Below are positions 1 through 8,044 of a DNA stretch of 64,000 nt, piece after piece. Location of the stretch: contig NZ_STGY01000056.1 in NCBI RefSeq assembly GCF_004912275.1, positions 152,038-216,037 of the forward strand, given 5' to 3'. Both the position numbers and the translations under genes were made by a program. This stretch comes from Glycomyces buryatensis. GTDB taxonomy: Bacteria > Actinomycetota > Actinomycetes > Mycobacteriales > Micromonosporaceae. Below the pieces are notes generated by a model, which worked only from the letters and a program-made list of their open reading frames with translations, did not search any database and was not told the DNA's origin. Numbering within the stretch: the stretch's first letter is position 1; every line of letters begins with the position of its first letter.

Positions 1-200
1 AGCTCAAGCTCGAGGTGTGGGACTCGCCGAACTCGGCGGGCGTCATCATCGACGCGCTGCGCGCGGCGAAGATCGCCAAGGACCGCGGGATCGGCGGCCC
101 GGTCGAGAGCGCGTCGAGCTACTTCATGAAGTCCCCCGCGAAGCAGTTCTCCGATGAAGAGGCCCGCATCTCGGTCGACAACTTCATCGAAGGCAAGTAA
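1..200 (+). CDS. ino1: myo-inositol-1-phosphate synthase, C-terminal fragment
   Basis: Only the last 65 or so residues are present; the reading frame runs from base 3 to a TAA at 198-200. The stretch [16 protein letters not shown] followed by [13 protein letters not shown] is the conserved C-terminal region of actinobacterial inositol-3-phosphate synthases, which convert glucose-6-phosphate to inositol-1-phosphate with NAD in the cytoplasm for phosphatidylinositol and mycothiol synthesis. A strong terminator lies 33 bases after the stop, so this gene ends its transcript. The identification rests on the C-terminal piece only, because the catalytic part is outside the window. Confidence 0.88.
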   Translation, partial: LKLEVWDSPNSAGVIIDALRAAKIAKDRGIGGPVESASSYFMKSPAKQFSDEEARISVDNFIEGK

Positions 201-232
201 CGAAGGCGGCCATCGGCGAATCCGTTTCGTCA

Positions 233-269
233 GGGAGGCCCCCTCAGAAGGGGGCCTCCCTCAGCTTTT
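233..269 (+). terminator. Rho-independent terminator after ino1
   Basis: A perfect 11 bp stem (GGGAGGCCCCC at 233-243 paired with GGGGGCCTCCC at 250-260) has a 6-base loop and is followed by TCAGCTTTTA. It separates ino1 from the MFS gene and argues against any MFS start upstream of 289. Confidence 0.85.
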
Positions 270-288
270 AGGGAGTTATCCTCGGTCA

Positions 289-1638
289 ATGCGCACCGCC
301 GGGCACGTTCGGACACTGGCCTCGAGCCGCCCTTTCCGCAAACTCCTCGCGGTGCGGCTGGCCTCGCAGGCTGCCGACGGCATGTTCCAGGCCTCCCTGG
401 CGCTGAGCGTCTTCTTCAACCCCGCGCTCGGCGAGGCCGGCGACCCCTACCGGTACGCCGCCGCCGTCGCGCTCCTGCTCGGCCCTTACTCGCTGCTGGG
501 GCCCTATGTCGGCACCGTCCTCGACCGGTTCAGCCGCCGCGGCCTCATCGCCGGCGCCAACCTGGTCCGCTCGGCCCTGACCGTCGTCATCGCCGCGACC
601 CTCGCCGCCGGATTCGACTGGACCTGGCTGGTGTGCGCCATGGTCGTATTGGCCGCCAACCGATTCGTGCTCGCCGGCCTCAGCGCCGCCCACCCGAAGG
701 TCGTCCCCGCAGAGCAGCTCGTGACGGCCAACTCCCTCGCCTCGACCCTCGGCGCCCTCGCCTATGGGCTCGGCCTGGCCACCACCGGGATCACCAAGCT
801 CATCGACTCCGGCGTCTCCTATTCAATGCTCGCGCTGGCCGCCGGCTGCCTCTATCTCGTCTCCGCCGCACTCGTCACCGCGTCGTTCCGCTCCGGGAGC
901 CTCGGCCCCGACCTCGAGGCCGACCGCACCGGCGGGCTGTGGAAGGGCATCTCCGAGACCACCGTCGGCATGGTCGACGGCCTGCGCCACCTGAGCCGGC
1001 GCCGCGGCCCCGCACTGGTCATGGCCGTCCAAGGGCTGCACCGGTTCCTGTACGGCATCGTGTTCATCATCGCGATCGCGCTGTTCATGGGCTTCTTCTG
1101 GGACGTCGAATCCGATCCGACCCGCACCACCACCATCTCCTGGCTGCTGGTCCTGGCGGTGCTCGGCAACGTCGGCGTCCTCGCCGCCGCCATCGCCACC
1201 CCGCGCGCCACCCGTGGGTGGGGGCCGAAGAACTGGGTCGTCGTGCTCATGGCGCTGTGCGCGGTCGTCGTCGCCGCCCTCGCCGGGACCATGAAGCCGG
1301 TCATGTTCGCCGTCGCGGTGCTGCTGGTCAACATCGCCTCGCAGGGCATCAAGATCACCGTCGACACGAGCCTCCAACGGGGCGTCGAGGACGCCTACCG
1401 GGGCCGGGTGTTCAGCGTCAACGACACCGTCTACAACGTCGGCTACCTCGCCGGGCTCTTCGCCGCCGCCCTCGTCGTCCCGGCCGACGGGTACGCGCCG
1501 GGCACCCTGCTCGGCGTCGCAGTCTCCTACGGCCTGGTATGCGTCGGATACGCCTACCTCGCGCGAGACGCGGCACCGTACGATTCAGAATCATGGAGCC
1601 CAGCGGCCACCGAGGCGAGACCGAGCACGAGCCAGTAG
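289..1638 (+). CDS. Major facilitator superfamily transporter
   Basis: A 449-residue polytopic protein with about 10-12 hydrophobic segments of the MFS type. The cytoplasmic loop after the second helix carries GTVLDRFSRRGLIAG, matching the MFS motif A region (G-x-x-x-D-R-x-x-R). The N-terminus has a basic stretch (SSRPFRKLLAVRLASQ) before the first helix. The substrate cannot be read from sequence; the family covers drug and metabolite efflux. The frame is open further upstream to 154, but that would run through the ino1 terminator, so the ATG at 289 is preferred. The 3-prime end overlaps the next gene by 46 bases, implying co-transcription. Confidence 0.8.
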   Translation: MRTAGHVRTLASSRPFRKLLAVRLASQAADGMFQASLALSVFFNPALGEAGDPYRYAAAVALLLGPYSLLGPYVGTVLDRFSRRGLIAGANLVRSALTVVIAATLAAGFDWTWLVCAMVVLAANRFVLAGLSAAHPKVVPAEQLVTANSLASTLGALAYGLGLATTGITKLIDSGVSYSMLALAAGCLYLVSAALVTASFRSGSLGPDLEADRTGGLWKGISETTVGMVDGLRHLSRRRGPALVMAVQGLHRFLYGIVFIIAIALFMGFFWDVESDPTRTTTISWLLVLAVLGNVGVLAAAIATPRATRGWGPKNWVVVLMALCAVVVAALAGTMKPVMFAVAVLLVNIASQGIKITVDTSLQRGVEDAYRGRVFSVNDTVYNVGYLAGLFAAALVVPADGYAPGTLLGVAVSYGLVCVGYAYLARDAAPYDSESWSPAATEARPSTSQ

Positions 1639-2570
1639 CGGCCAACCCCTTCCGCGGCACGCCCCCGTGGCAGCGCGGCGGCAGCGGCTGGAAACGGACC
1701 CTGGGCGGTATCGGCGCGCTCGTCATCACCATCGGATCGGTCGCCGGCGTCACCTGGCTCGCCTTCCGCGACAACGGAGACGGAGGCGCCGGAGCCGCCG
1801 ACGTCATCTACGAGCGCTGCCAGGTCACCGAGGCCGACGACGCCCAGCCCGTCGTGGAAGCGCCCCGCCTCGACACCCCCGCCGAACGCTCCATCGCCAC
1901 CATCGAGACCAGCTACGGGAACCTCGACGTCATGCTGTGGGGCGACGTGGCCCCCTGCGGCGTCGCCGCCTTCAGCCACCTCGCCACCGCCGGGTACTAC
2001 AACAGCGACAACTGCGACCGGCTCACCACCCAGGCCGCCAGCCCCACCGCGATCCTCCACTGCGGCAGCCCCGGACGCTACGAAGCCGGTGAGGAAACCG
2101 AGGAGACCTACGGGCCCGGCTGGCGCTTCGCGGCCGAGACCGGCATGGCGGGCAACGATGTCCAGGACGTGCTCGCGCTCGTCACCGACGAATCGGGCAA
2201 CGCCGGCAGCGCCTTCACCCTCATCCGCGGCGCCGCCGAGCCCACCCCCGGCGTCAGCGTCGTCGGCGGCATCGTCGACGGCTACGAAGTGCTCGACACG
2301 ATCGCCGCACTCACCGAGGAAGTCGAATCCGACGGACCCCCGCCGGTCCCGGTCACCATCTTCGGCGTCACGATCACTCCAATCGAGGACCTCCCGGGCG
2401 GCGACACCGTGCCCGATCCGACCGACCCGGGGACGTCCACCCAGACACCGGGTCCGTCCACCGATCCCACCGCCACCGATGCACCGAGCGGCACCGAGAG
2501 CCCGAACGGGACGGAGACCACGGGCGGGTTCAATATCGAGACGATCGACCCCACCGCCACACAGTCCTGA
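1593..2570 (+). CDS. Membrane-anchored cyclophilin-type peptidyl-prolyl isomerase, degenerate active site
   Basis: 325 residues. A cytoplasmic N-terminus of about 35 residues is followed by one membrane helix (about 36-57), an extracytoplasmic cyclophilin-like domain (about 100-262) and a Thr/Pro-rich tail. The start of the domain, SIATIETSYGNLDVMLWGDVAP, is typical of bacterial cyclophilins. The active-site block FHRVI is changed to CDRLT here (Arg143 retained) and the Q-x-GDP block reads HCGSPG, so isomerase activity may be reduced or lost. The ATG at 1593 lies inside the end of the MFS gene; the frame is open further upstream only because it shadows that gene. Likely an extracytoplasmic folding or binding protein. 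Confidence 0.72.
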   Translation: MEPSGHRGETEHEPVAANPFRGTPPWQRGGSGWKRTLGGIGALVITIGSVAGVTWLAFRDNGDGGAGAADVIYERCQVTEADDAQPVVEAPRLDTPAERSIATIETSYGNLDVMLWGDVAPCGVAAFSHLATAGYYNSDNCDRLTTQAASPTAILHCGSPGRYEAGEETEETYGPGWRFAAETGMAGNDVQDVLALVTDESGNAGSAFTLIRGAAEPTPGVSVVGGIVDGYEVLDTIAALTEEVESDGPPPVPVTIFGVTITPIEDLPGGDTVPDPTDPGTSTQTPGPSTDPTATDAPSGTESPNGTETTGGFNIETIDPTATQS

Positions 2571-2608
2571 CCGGAAAGAATGACGCGCGGATCCAAACCG
2601 ACCCCGCT

Positions 2609-3325
2609 CTAATCCGACTCCGCCGCGTCGTCCTTCGAACCGCCGCGCTTGGCGTACTTGTCGACGTACTCCTGGCCGGTCAACCGCCGGATCGAATCCA
2701 TGATCTCGTCGGTCACCGCCCGAATGATCACCCGGTCGTTCTCATGCCCCGCATACCGACTGAAATCCAGCGGCTTGCCGATGCGCACGCCCACCGGCGC
2801 CACCCGCGGACGCGACTCGCCGATCGGAAGGACCTTCTCCGTCCCGATCAACCCGATCGGCACCACCGGCGCACCCGAGGCCAGCGCCAACCGCGCCACC
2901 CCCGGCTTCCCCCGGTACAGACGCCCATCGGGCGAACGCGTCCCCTCGGGGAAGATCGCGAACACCCGCCCGTCCTCCAACACTTCGAGGGACGGCTCCA
3001 GGGCGGCTGCCGAACGGCGCCCACCCGAGCGGTCCACGGCCACCTGGCCGAGCGCCTTCACGGTCTTGGAGATCAGCTTGCCCTTGACGCCCGCGCCGGT
3101 GAAGTACTCGATCTTCGCCATCGTCGCGATGTGCCGCTTGGTCGTCAGACCCAGAAAATAGTGGTCGGCCACGGAAAGATGGTTGGACGCCAGGATCACC
3201 GGACCGGTCTCGGGGATATTCTCCCTACCGTCGATCCACGGCCGGTAGATCAACTTGACCGCCGGGGCGGCAGTCCATTGCAGCGTCTTGTACAGCACCG
3301 TGTTCAGCTCTCCAGTGGTTCTCAC
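2609..3325 (-). CDS. 1-acyl-sn-glycerol-3-phosphate acyltransferase family protein
   Basis: 238 residues with the acyltransferase block I HX4D (H49-L-S-V-A-D54 in NHLSVADHYF) and block III FPEGTR (125-130), plus a basic glycine-rich segment around residue 100. PlsC-type enzymes acylate lysophosphatidic acid at the membrane to make phosphatidic acid for phospholipid synthesis. The length matches actinobacterial PlsC-like proteins. There is no transmembrane anchor beyond a hydrophobic N-terminal stretch. The gene is transcribed convergently with the cyclophilin gene. The acyl acceptor could be another lysophospholipid; the family assignment is firm, the exact substrate is not. Confidence 0.86.
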   Translation of the reverse strand: MRTTGELNTVLYKTLQWTAAPAVKLIYRPWIDGRENIPETGPVILASNHLSVADHYFLGLTTKRHIATMAKIEYFTGAGVKGKLISKTVKALGQVAVDRSGGRRSAAALEPSLEVLEDGRVFAIFPEGTRSPDGRLYRGKPGVARLALASGAPVVPIGLIGTEKVLPIGESRPRVAPVGVRIGKPLDFSRYAGHENDRVIIRAVTDEIMDSIRRLTGQEYVDKYAKRGGSKDDAAESD

Positions 3326-3410
3326 CCCGGCTGGCGGGAAGGGTCCGACGGGGTAATTTCATGGCTCGCAGGCTTTGCCAAGAATGCTGAGTCTATGGCA
3401 TCCGCAGTGA

Positions 3411-4031
3411 CTACAGGTATTGACCGGGATGGTGATCGTGATCGTCACCGCGCGCGGCGCGCTCGGCCATGACAGCCCGGAGCTGCGGCGGAAGGTCTTC
3501 GGTGCCGGCCGGCAGCGCCTTCATCTCGCCCGAACGCATCTGATCGAGCTGAAGCCGCGCCGCCATCTGCTGCGCCACCAAGGAGGCCTGGATGCCGTGG
3601 AAGAGCCCCTCGAGCCAGCCGACCAGCTGCGCCTGCGCGATCCGCAGTTCCGCTTCGGTCGGGATCTCGTCGGTGCTGAACGGCAGTGACAGCCGCTCCA
3701 GCTCGTCACGCAGCTCGGGAGCCAGGCCCGATTCGAGTTCGGCGATGGAGCGGGCGTGGATGTCGGCCAGGCGCTGGCGGCCCTTGTCGTCGAGTTCGGC
3801 GGCGCGGACCTCCTCGAGCAGCTGCTTGATCATCGAGCCGACGCGCATGACCTTGGCGGGTTCGGAGACCATCTTCGCGGGGTCGGATTCGTAGCGCTCA
3901 GGCTGCGGCCGCTCGGACGATTCCTCGTCATCGGCGGAGACGGGGTTTCCATCGGCGTCGACAATGAGCAGGTCGTCCTCGGACTCCTGCTCTTTTCGCT
4001 GGTCGCGTTCGGACTTGCTGTGATCGCTCAT
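3411..4031 (-). CDS. bpa: Bacterial proteasome activator Bpa (PafE)
   Basis: 206 residues. The central helical part (about 65-185: AKVMRVGSMIKQLLEEVRAA, LVGWLEGLFHGIQASL) matches the Bpa/PafE family (DUF2587), an ATP-independent ring that docks on the 20S proteasome. The last four residues are GQYL, the C-terminal docking motif of the mycobacterial protein that inserts between proteasome alpha subunits and opens the gate. The N-terminal 50 residues are acidic and probably disordered. The ATG at 4031 is chosen because the upstream part of the frame is not family-like. No proteasome or Pup genes lie in the window. Its presence implies that the organism has a 20S proteasome. Confidence 0.92.
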   Translation of the reverse strand: MSDHSKSERDQRKEQESEDDLLIVDADGNPVSADDEESSERPQPERYESDPAKMVSEPAKVMRVGSMIKQLLEEVRAAELDDKGRQRLADIHARSIAELESGLAPELRDELERLSLPFSTDEIPTEAELRIAQAQLVGWLEGLFHGIQASLVAQQMAARLQLDQMRSGEMKALPAGTEDLPPQLRAVMAERAARGDDHDHHPGQYL

Positions 4032-4172
4032 CGTCGGACGTGTCCCCACGGTCTCGGTGTTCGGTCGGTTCCCTCTACCCGAGCCTAACGCGGAAAGAAG
4101 GACGGGTTGTTCCCGCCGCTGATGGACGGGTTCGCAGCAGTCGAATCTCCCGTGGGCCGCACCTGAGGACGG

Positions 4173-4204
4173 CAAAAAGGCCCGGTGGCCAAGGCCACCG
4201 AGCC
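4173..4204 (-). terminator. Rho-independent terminator, minus strand
   Basis: Read on the minus strand, a 10 bp stem (GGCTCGGTGG with CCACCGGGCC, loop CCTTGG) is followed by TTTTTGCC. It would end transcripts arriving from the minus-strand pair at 4528-5399, and it separates the bpa region from the accessory genes. Confidence 0.65.
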
Positions 4205-4356
4205 ATTCTGTGCACCTTGCAACGGCCTATTTGAACCCGTCACCGCAGGTCACGGCCCTGGTTTCGCGCCTATCGGCGGTATTGGCGGCCCCGCCCGAGA
4301 AACCGGCCGTACCGGGCCCGGCCGTGACTCGTCTAGATGACTCTCATACGGCAGTC

Positions 4357-4521
4357 ATGGCAGGCCCCACACGTCCGTGGCGACTCTACGACCGCCTGAC
4401 CTCCGAAGACATCGGCACGATCGTTCGCGAACATGCGGGTGGGACCTTCCAGAAGGAGTTGGCAGCCCGGTTCGCCATCAGCGTCAGCAGTGTGCAGCGG
4501 GTACTCCGCGACCATGGCTGA
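4357..4521 (+). CDS. Small helix-turn-helix protein (resolvase C-terminal-type HTH)
   Basis: 54 residues from the ATG at 4357. Almost the whole protein is one helix-turn-helix: SEDIGTIVREHAGGTFQKEL then AARFAISVSSVQRVLRDHG. The AxRFxISxSSVxRxLRxHG form is the one found in C-terminal DNA-binding domains of serine resolvases and in small actinobacterial regulators. The frame is open back to 4210, so a longer form is possible. It may be a free-standing regulator or the fossil C-terminus of a recombinase, as no catalytic domain precedes it. It marks the left side of the accessory region. Confidence 0.5.
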   Translation: MAGPTRPWRLYDRLTSEDIGTIVREHAGGTFQKELAARFAISVSSVQRVLRDHG

Positions 4522-4527
4522 CCGAGG

Positions 4528-5091
4528 TCACTCCTGCGGAAAGAGCGCGCGGACGACCTCACGACGCTCGCGCCAAAACTCGGTCGCGGTGCTGATAATC
4601 GCCCGCTGGTGGTCGGTCTCCTCAGCCCAAGCGGCGTGGTGCGAGTTCGCCACCAGCGCAGGGGACTGCCGGTCGCCGAAGACGACGTGACCGATGACGT
4701 TCGGGTCCAGGTGGCGGAAACGGACCTGAATGTGATCAGAGAGCGAGGTCCACACGAAGTCGACCGTCGCTCCGTCGATCTGGGCCTCCCCGATCGGGAT
4801 GAGCGCCGAGTTCGCCTCCCGGGGCTGGATGAGCCCTGAAGCAAGGGCGTCAACCCACACCAGGGTAAGGGCAACCTTGAACCCTTGGCGCAGCTCCGGC
4901 GACCATTCCGCTCGGTAGAGGCAGAGCCTCGACGCGGGTGAATCGAGTTCGGTCACGTACCCCAATGCCAGGTGCGGTGCAGGATAGGTCCGTTCAAGCC
5001 ATGCGGTCGAGGTGGTTCCTGCGGGCTCGGCGGTGACTTCGACGGTGCGGTGCTCCAAGTGGAGCTCCCCGATTCGGATGCGGTCGCTCAT
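4528..5091 (-). CDS. Hypothetical protein, downstream member of a two-gene unit
   Basis: 187 residues, soluble, no signal peptide; I do not recognise the family. The start ATG at 5091 overlaps the stop of the upstream gene as ATGA, which decides the start and implies translational coupling. The protein is acidic with conserved-looking aromatic blocks (VWVDALASGL, VDFVWTSLSDHIQVRFRHLD). Together with its partner and the XRE/DUF397 pair at 5653-6661 it forms a divergently arranged accessory locus. No function is proposed. Confidence 0.6.
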   Translation of the reverse strand: MSDRIRIGELHLEHRTVEVTAEPAGTTSTAWLERTYPAPHLALGYVTELDSPASRLCLYRAEWSPELRQGFKVALTLVWVDALASGLIQPREANSALIPIGEAQIDGATVDFVWTSLSDHIQVRFRHLDPNVIGHVVFGDRQSPALVANSHHAAWAEETDHQRAIISTATEFWRERREVVRALFPQE

Positions 5092-5399
5092 GCCGCCGGG
5101 CTCTTCCAACCAGCGGCATTGACCGCGTTGAACCGCTCTACCGCCGCTGCGAGAAGTTCAGCGCAAAGCTCGTTCGCCCAACCGGACTGCTGGGAGTTGA
5201 TGAACATCCGGCTGTTCTGGATCGGCGAAACCAGTCCGACCGCGATACCGACGTCCTTCGGCTCCGGCTCATCGGTCTGTACGACTACGCGCCCGGTGGT
5301 CAGGTTGGCCCACAACTGAAGCCGCCTCCCCGCCACTTCGGCCTTGCCCCAGTCGCGGTCCTCGGTGATCACCGGCGAGTACTTGATCGATCGACTCAC
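5088..5399 (-). CDS. Hypothetical protein, first member of a two-gene unit
   Basis: 103 residues from a GTG at 5399 preceded by AGGGGGAC about 5 bases upstream, a better start than the Arg-rich extension reaching 5492. The sequence starts VSRSIKYSPVITEDRDWG and has no membrane segments or recognised motifs. Its TGA is shared with the ATG of the next gene. It faces the XRE regulator gene across about 250 bases, so the two transcripts are divergent and could be co-regulated. Function unknown. Confidence 0.55.
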   Translation of the reverse strand: MSRSIKYSPVITEDRDWGKAEVAGRRLQLWANLTTGRVVVQTDEPEPKDVGIAVGLVSPIQNSRMFINSQQSGWANELCAELLAAAVERFNAVNAAGWKSPAA

Positions 5400-5652
5400 T
5401 TGTCCCCCTAGCGGTTCAGTTTGGGTGTAGCGGGCGCGGGAAGGGCTCCACCTTGCTCGCTTCCCGCGCCCTGTCGGGCCAACCGAGACCAACGTATGCC
5501 GTGGTCAAGCGATCCTCATAGGAGAACGTTCAAGCCGATGCCGATGCGCCGACGAAATGCGTGTCTCATTTCGCGCCAACGGAAATGAGACGGGAAAATT
5601 CACCACGAAAGTGGACTACCCACACGGGCCGATCACGGGTGATGATGGACCC

Positions 5653-6495
5653 ATGAACACACCGTCACTGGCGCTATGGCGCATCGGGGGCATCATGCGG
5701 GGGCTCCGCGAGGACCGCGGCTATACCCTCCGCCAAGCCGCGAAGATCCTTGGCACCAACAAGGACCGGCTCGATCGCGTCGAGTCGGCCAAGAACCAAC
5801 GCTGCGACCCGGGCACTGTCACGGGCTGGGCCTTCAAATACGGGGCCGATGAGAAGGTCATCAACGACCTCGATGCGCTCGCGATGCAAACCCTCGACGC
5901 CGACGCCCGGGGCTGGGAGGAAGTCTTCACCACCACCCCGAAGTGGTTCACGGCCTTCCTGAGCCTGGAGGCCGAAGCTATCGCGATGTACTCCTACGAC
6001 ACCGCCTACATCCCCGGCCTGCTCCAGATCCGCGCCTACATGGAAGCGGTCCTCGCCGCGGATCCGTTCCGTACTCTCGATGAGGTGGAGGAGACCATAC
6101 GCCTGCGACTGCTGCGGCAGGACTCGGTGTTCAGCCGCCCGCCCGGCAAGATCGCCAGGATGCGGTTCGTACTCGACGAGGCGTGTCTTCTGCGGATCCG
6201 GCATGAGCCCTGGTACGAGGAGCAACTTCAGCGGCTCCGCGAGCTCGACGCGCTGGGGCCGGTCGAGATCTACATCCTCCCAATGGATCGGGGAATCCAC
6301 GCCGGGATGAAGGGCGCTTTCATGATCATGTCTTTCGACGGGGCCTACAGCCCCGAGGTGGTCTACCTGGAGTCGGAGTACGGGGCCCGGTACATTGACG
6401 AGCGCCGGGCTGTGGCCCGATTCCGCGAGGTATCCTCGATCACGCTGGCGCAAGTCGTGCGGATCGAGGAGTACCTGAGCAATGTTGAGTCGTAA
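5653..6495 (+). CDS. XRE-family regulator with DUF5753 domain
   Basis: 280 residues. An N-terminal Cro/CI-type helix-turn-helix (about 10-65: IGGIMRGLREDRGYTLRQAA then KILGTNKDRLDRVES) is followed by the long actinobacterial DUF5753 domain (about 90-275; YIPGLLQIRAYMEAVLAADP is diagnostic). Such proteins sit beside small DUF397 proteins throughout filamentous actinomycetes, and some are development or antibiotic regulators. The next gene is exactly that partner and overlaps this one by 14 bases. The ATG at 5653 is taken because the upstream extension is not conserved in type. DNA targets are unknown; auto-regulation of the divergent promoter region 5400-5652 is plausible. Confidence 0.88.
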   Translation: MNTPSLALWRIGGIMRGLREDRGYTLRQAAKILGTNKDRLDRVESAKNQRCDPGTVTGWAFKYGADEKVINDLDALAMQTLDADARGWEEVFTTTPKWFTAFLSLEAEAIAMYSYDTAYIPGLLQIRAYMEAVLAADPFRTLDEVEETIRLRLLRQDSVFSRPPGKIARMRFVLDEACLLRIRHEPWYEEQLQRLRELDALGPVEIYILPMDRGIHAGMKGAFMIMSFDGAYSPEVVYLESEYGARYIDERRAVARFREVSSITLAQVVRIEEYLSNVES

Positions 6496-6661
6496 CTGGA
6501 AGAAGTCCACTCGCAGTGGGTCCCAAGGCAACTGCGTTGAACTTCGCCTCGGCGACGAATCCGTCCAGGTCCGCGACTCCAAGCTCGGCGACGCCTCACC
6601 AATTCTCAGCCTCGACCCGGCCTCGTACGCAATGCTGATCGAGGACCTCAAGCGCCGCTAG
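6482..6661 (+). CDS. DUF397 domain protein
   Basis: 59 residues: MLSRNWKKSTRSGSQGNCVE, then LRLGDESVQVRDSKLGD and a C-terminal LDPASYAMLIEDLKRR. The W-x-K-S-x-x-S-x-x-x-G-N-C-V-E and V-R-D-S-K blocks are the hallmarks of DUF397. The ATG at 6482 lies inside the 3-prime end of the XRE gene in another frame, the usual coupled arrangement. DUF397 proteins are thought to act as partners or antagonists of the adjacent XRE regulator, in a toxin-antitoxin-like or regulatory pair. Confidence 0.9.
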   Translation: MLSRNWKKSTRSGSQGNCVELRLGDESVQVRDSKLGDASPILSLDPASYAMLIEDLKRR

Positions 6662-6701
6662 CCGACCGGGCCGGTCGTCGCCAAGGACTGGCACGGGCCT
6701 T

Positions 6702-6917
6702 CTACTCCGCGTAGCAGTGCTCGCAGGGTGCCAGGCCTTTGTCCTCGGCGGCTTCGCGATGCACTTGCTGGATGTCGTGCAGATTCTTGCCTTGCTGAGC
6801 CGCACGCCGCTGACCCTTGTGAAGCCAGGCGCATTCGTCGGTCCGATGGTAGGCACTGCCGCCCGCGGTGCGGTACACCCTGACGATGCGCGGACGGTGG
6901 GCTTCGTTGTCAGTCAT
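6702..6917 (-). CDS. Small Cys/His protein, possible zinc binder
   Basis: 71 residues. The ATG at 6917 follows GGAGGA at a good distance. The sequence has YHRTDECAWLHKG in the middle and ends LAPCEHCYAE, giving Cys and His pairs that could bind a metal. It is convergent with the DUF397 gene, whose stop is 40 bases away. I recognise no named family; it resembles short cysteine-rich proteins often found near actinobacterial XRE loci. Function unknown. Confidence 0.5.
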   Translation of the reverse strand: MTDNEAHRPRIVRVYRTAGGSAYHRTDECAWLHKGQRRAAQQGKNLHDIQQVHREAAEDKGLAPCEHCYAE

Positions 6918-7105
6918 GGATCCTCCGAAGGGTACGAGTTGGCGATCACGATACCGGAGGCAGGAGCGATCATTTCACCTGGTCAGAGGCATGTACTCAG
7001 GTATTTGGAGGTAGTCTCAGGCCGATCGCCCCGAAACCGCGAAGCAGATTCCGAAGCTCTCAGACAGTGCGGCAGCAGTGCGCAGTCGGACCCCGAGAAT
7101 GAAGT

Positions 7106-7426
7106 TCAACTGAAGTAGCCGGAATCGGGCTGTTTGAAAACGAACTCGTGAGGGGAGACGGCAATCTCGGCGAACCGCTCCGCAGTGAACGCGGGCCCTT
7201 CCGGGGCCGGACCCAAGAAGATGTTGAACTCCAGTTCCCGGTAAACCGTGCCGGTGGGCTGGCCAACGTTGCAGCTCTTGCTCAGTCCTTGCACGTCGAA
7301 GGCGATTCCGTCCAGGTAGAACCCGCCAGGGACCCCGGCGGCGAACTCCTCGCACAGCTCGGTGTCCCAGAACAGCTTCTCCTCGTACGGCAGCTGGTCG
7401 GTGTCTTCGGTGCAGGCCGCCTCCAA
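7106..7426 (-). CDS. Hypothetical, possibly 5-prime truncated secreted protein
   Basis: Up to 106 residues from a TTG at 7426. The body (PYEEKLFWDTELCEEFAAGV, GTVYRELEFNIFLGPAPEGP, ending HEFVFKQPDSGYFS) looks like protein, with three cysteines, and resembles the mature part of actinobacterial lipoproteins. No signal peptide or lipobox is found before it: the frame closes at a stop 18 codons upstream. It may be a 5-prime truncated relic or have a frameshifted leader. Function unknown. Confidence 0.35.
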   Translation of the reverse strand: MEAACTEDTDQLPYEEKLFWDTELCEEFAAGVPGGFYLDGIAFDVQGLSKSCNVGQPTGTVYRELEFNIFLGPAPEGPAFTAERFAEIAVSPHEFVFKQPDSGYFS

Positions 7427-7547
7427 CAGGAGACAGGCGTCCGCTGCGGCCCCTCATCTGGGAACATGTCGGATTGATCGCATCATCAGTTCCTATCCAT
7501 CACCGAGCTTTCATCGGCACAGTCGGCCCGGACCTCCGCGAGACCAA

Positions 7548-8030
7548 TCACGGTGCCGTCCTGGACGTATGCGGTTCCTTGTGGTCAGGCCGGCACCATC
7601 GCCTGATCGACGGGACGAAGAGCAGAGCGACGAACGGCAGATTGAACACCAGCAAGGTGGTTGCGAGCGAGCCTGCTCCGTAGCTGGTGCCGCCGTATAC
7701 GGCCGGGACGACGATCCCGATCAGCAGGTGGAAGACCAGCGAGAGGACCCAGGCGACGATATTGCCACGCCATATCCCGAAGGCGCACAAGAGACTGATC
7801 AGCAGTCCGGCGCCGGAGGCGCCGACGAAGAGGTACACGAGCCCGGCCCAGTCGGTACACGAGGTGCCGCAACCTGCTTCGCCCCAGGCGACGAGGCTGG
7901 CGATGAACGGCAATGTCGCCTTCACCGTCAGCGATATGGAGTACAGCACCGCCATCGCGGGCGGGCCGCTACTGAATTTGCTGATGATCTGCTGGCGCTC
8001 GGCGCGCTGGGCCTCGTTCATCGGCTCCAT
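7548..8030 (-). CDS. Four-helix membrane protein, unknown function
   Basis: 160 residues with four hydrophobic helices (about 25-48, 62-88, 92-115, 122-143) and a short polar tail. The start is ATG 8030, with an in-frame ATG at 8021 as alternative. It ends the minus-strand gene group running from 11693, lying 14 bases after the lipoprotein gene. The pattern is that of small integral membrane proteins accompanying type VII secretion substrates, but I recognise no family. Confidence 0.55.
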   Translation of the reverse strand: MEPMNEAQRAERQQIISKFSSGPPAMAVLYSISLTVKATLPFIASLVAWGEAGCGTSCTDWAGLVYLFVGASGAGLLISLLCAFGIWRGNIVAWVLSLVFHLLIGIVVPAVYGGTSYGAGSLATTLLVFNLPFVALLFVPSIRRWCRPDHKEPHTSRTAP

Positions 8031-8044
8031 CCCATGGCCGCCCG

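Noticed and set aside
4205..4260. Possible tRNA T-arm on the minus strand (GGGTTCAAATAGG)
   Set aside because: The flanking bases do not form a T stem and no acceptor or anticodon stem can be built.
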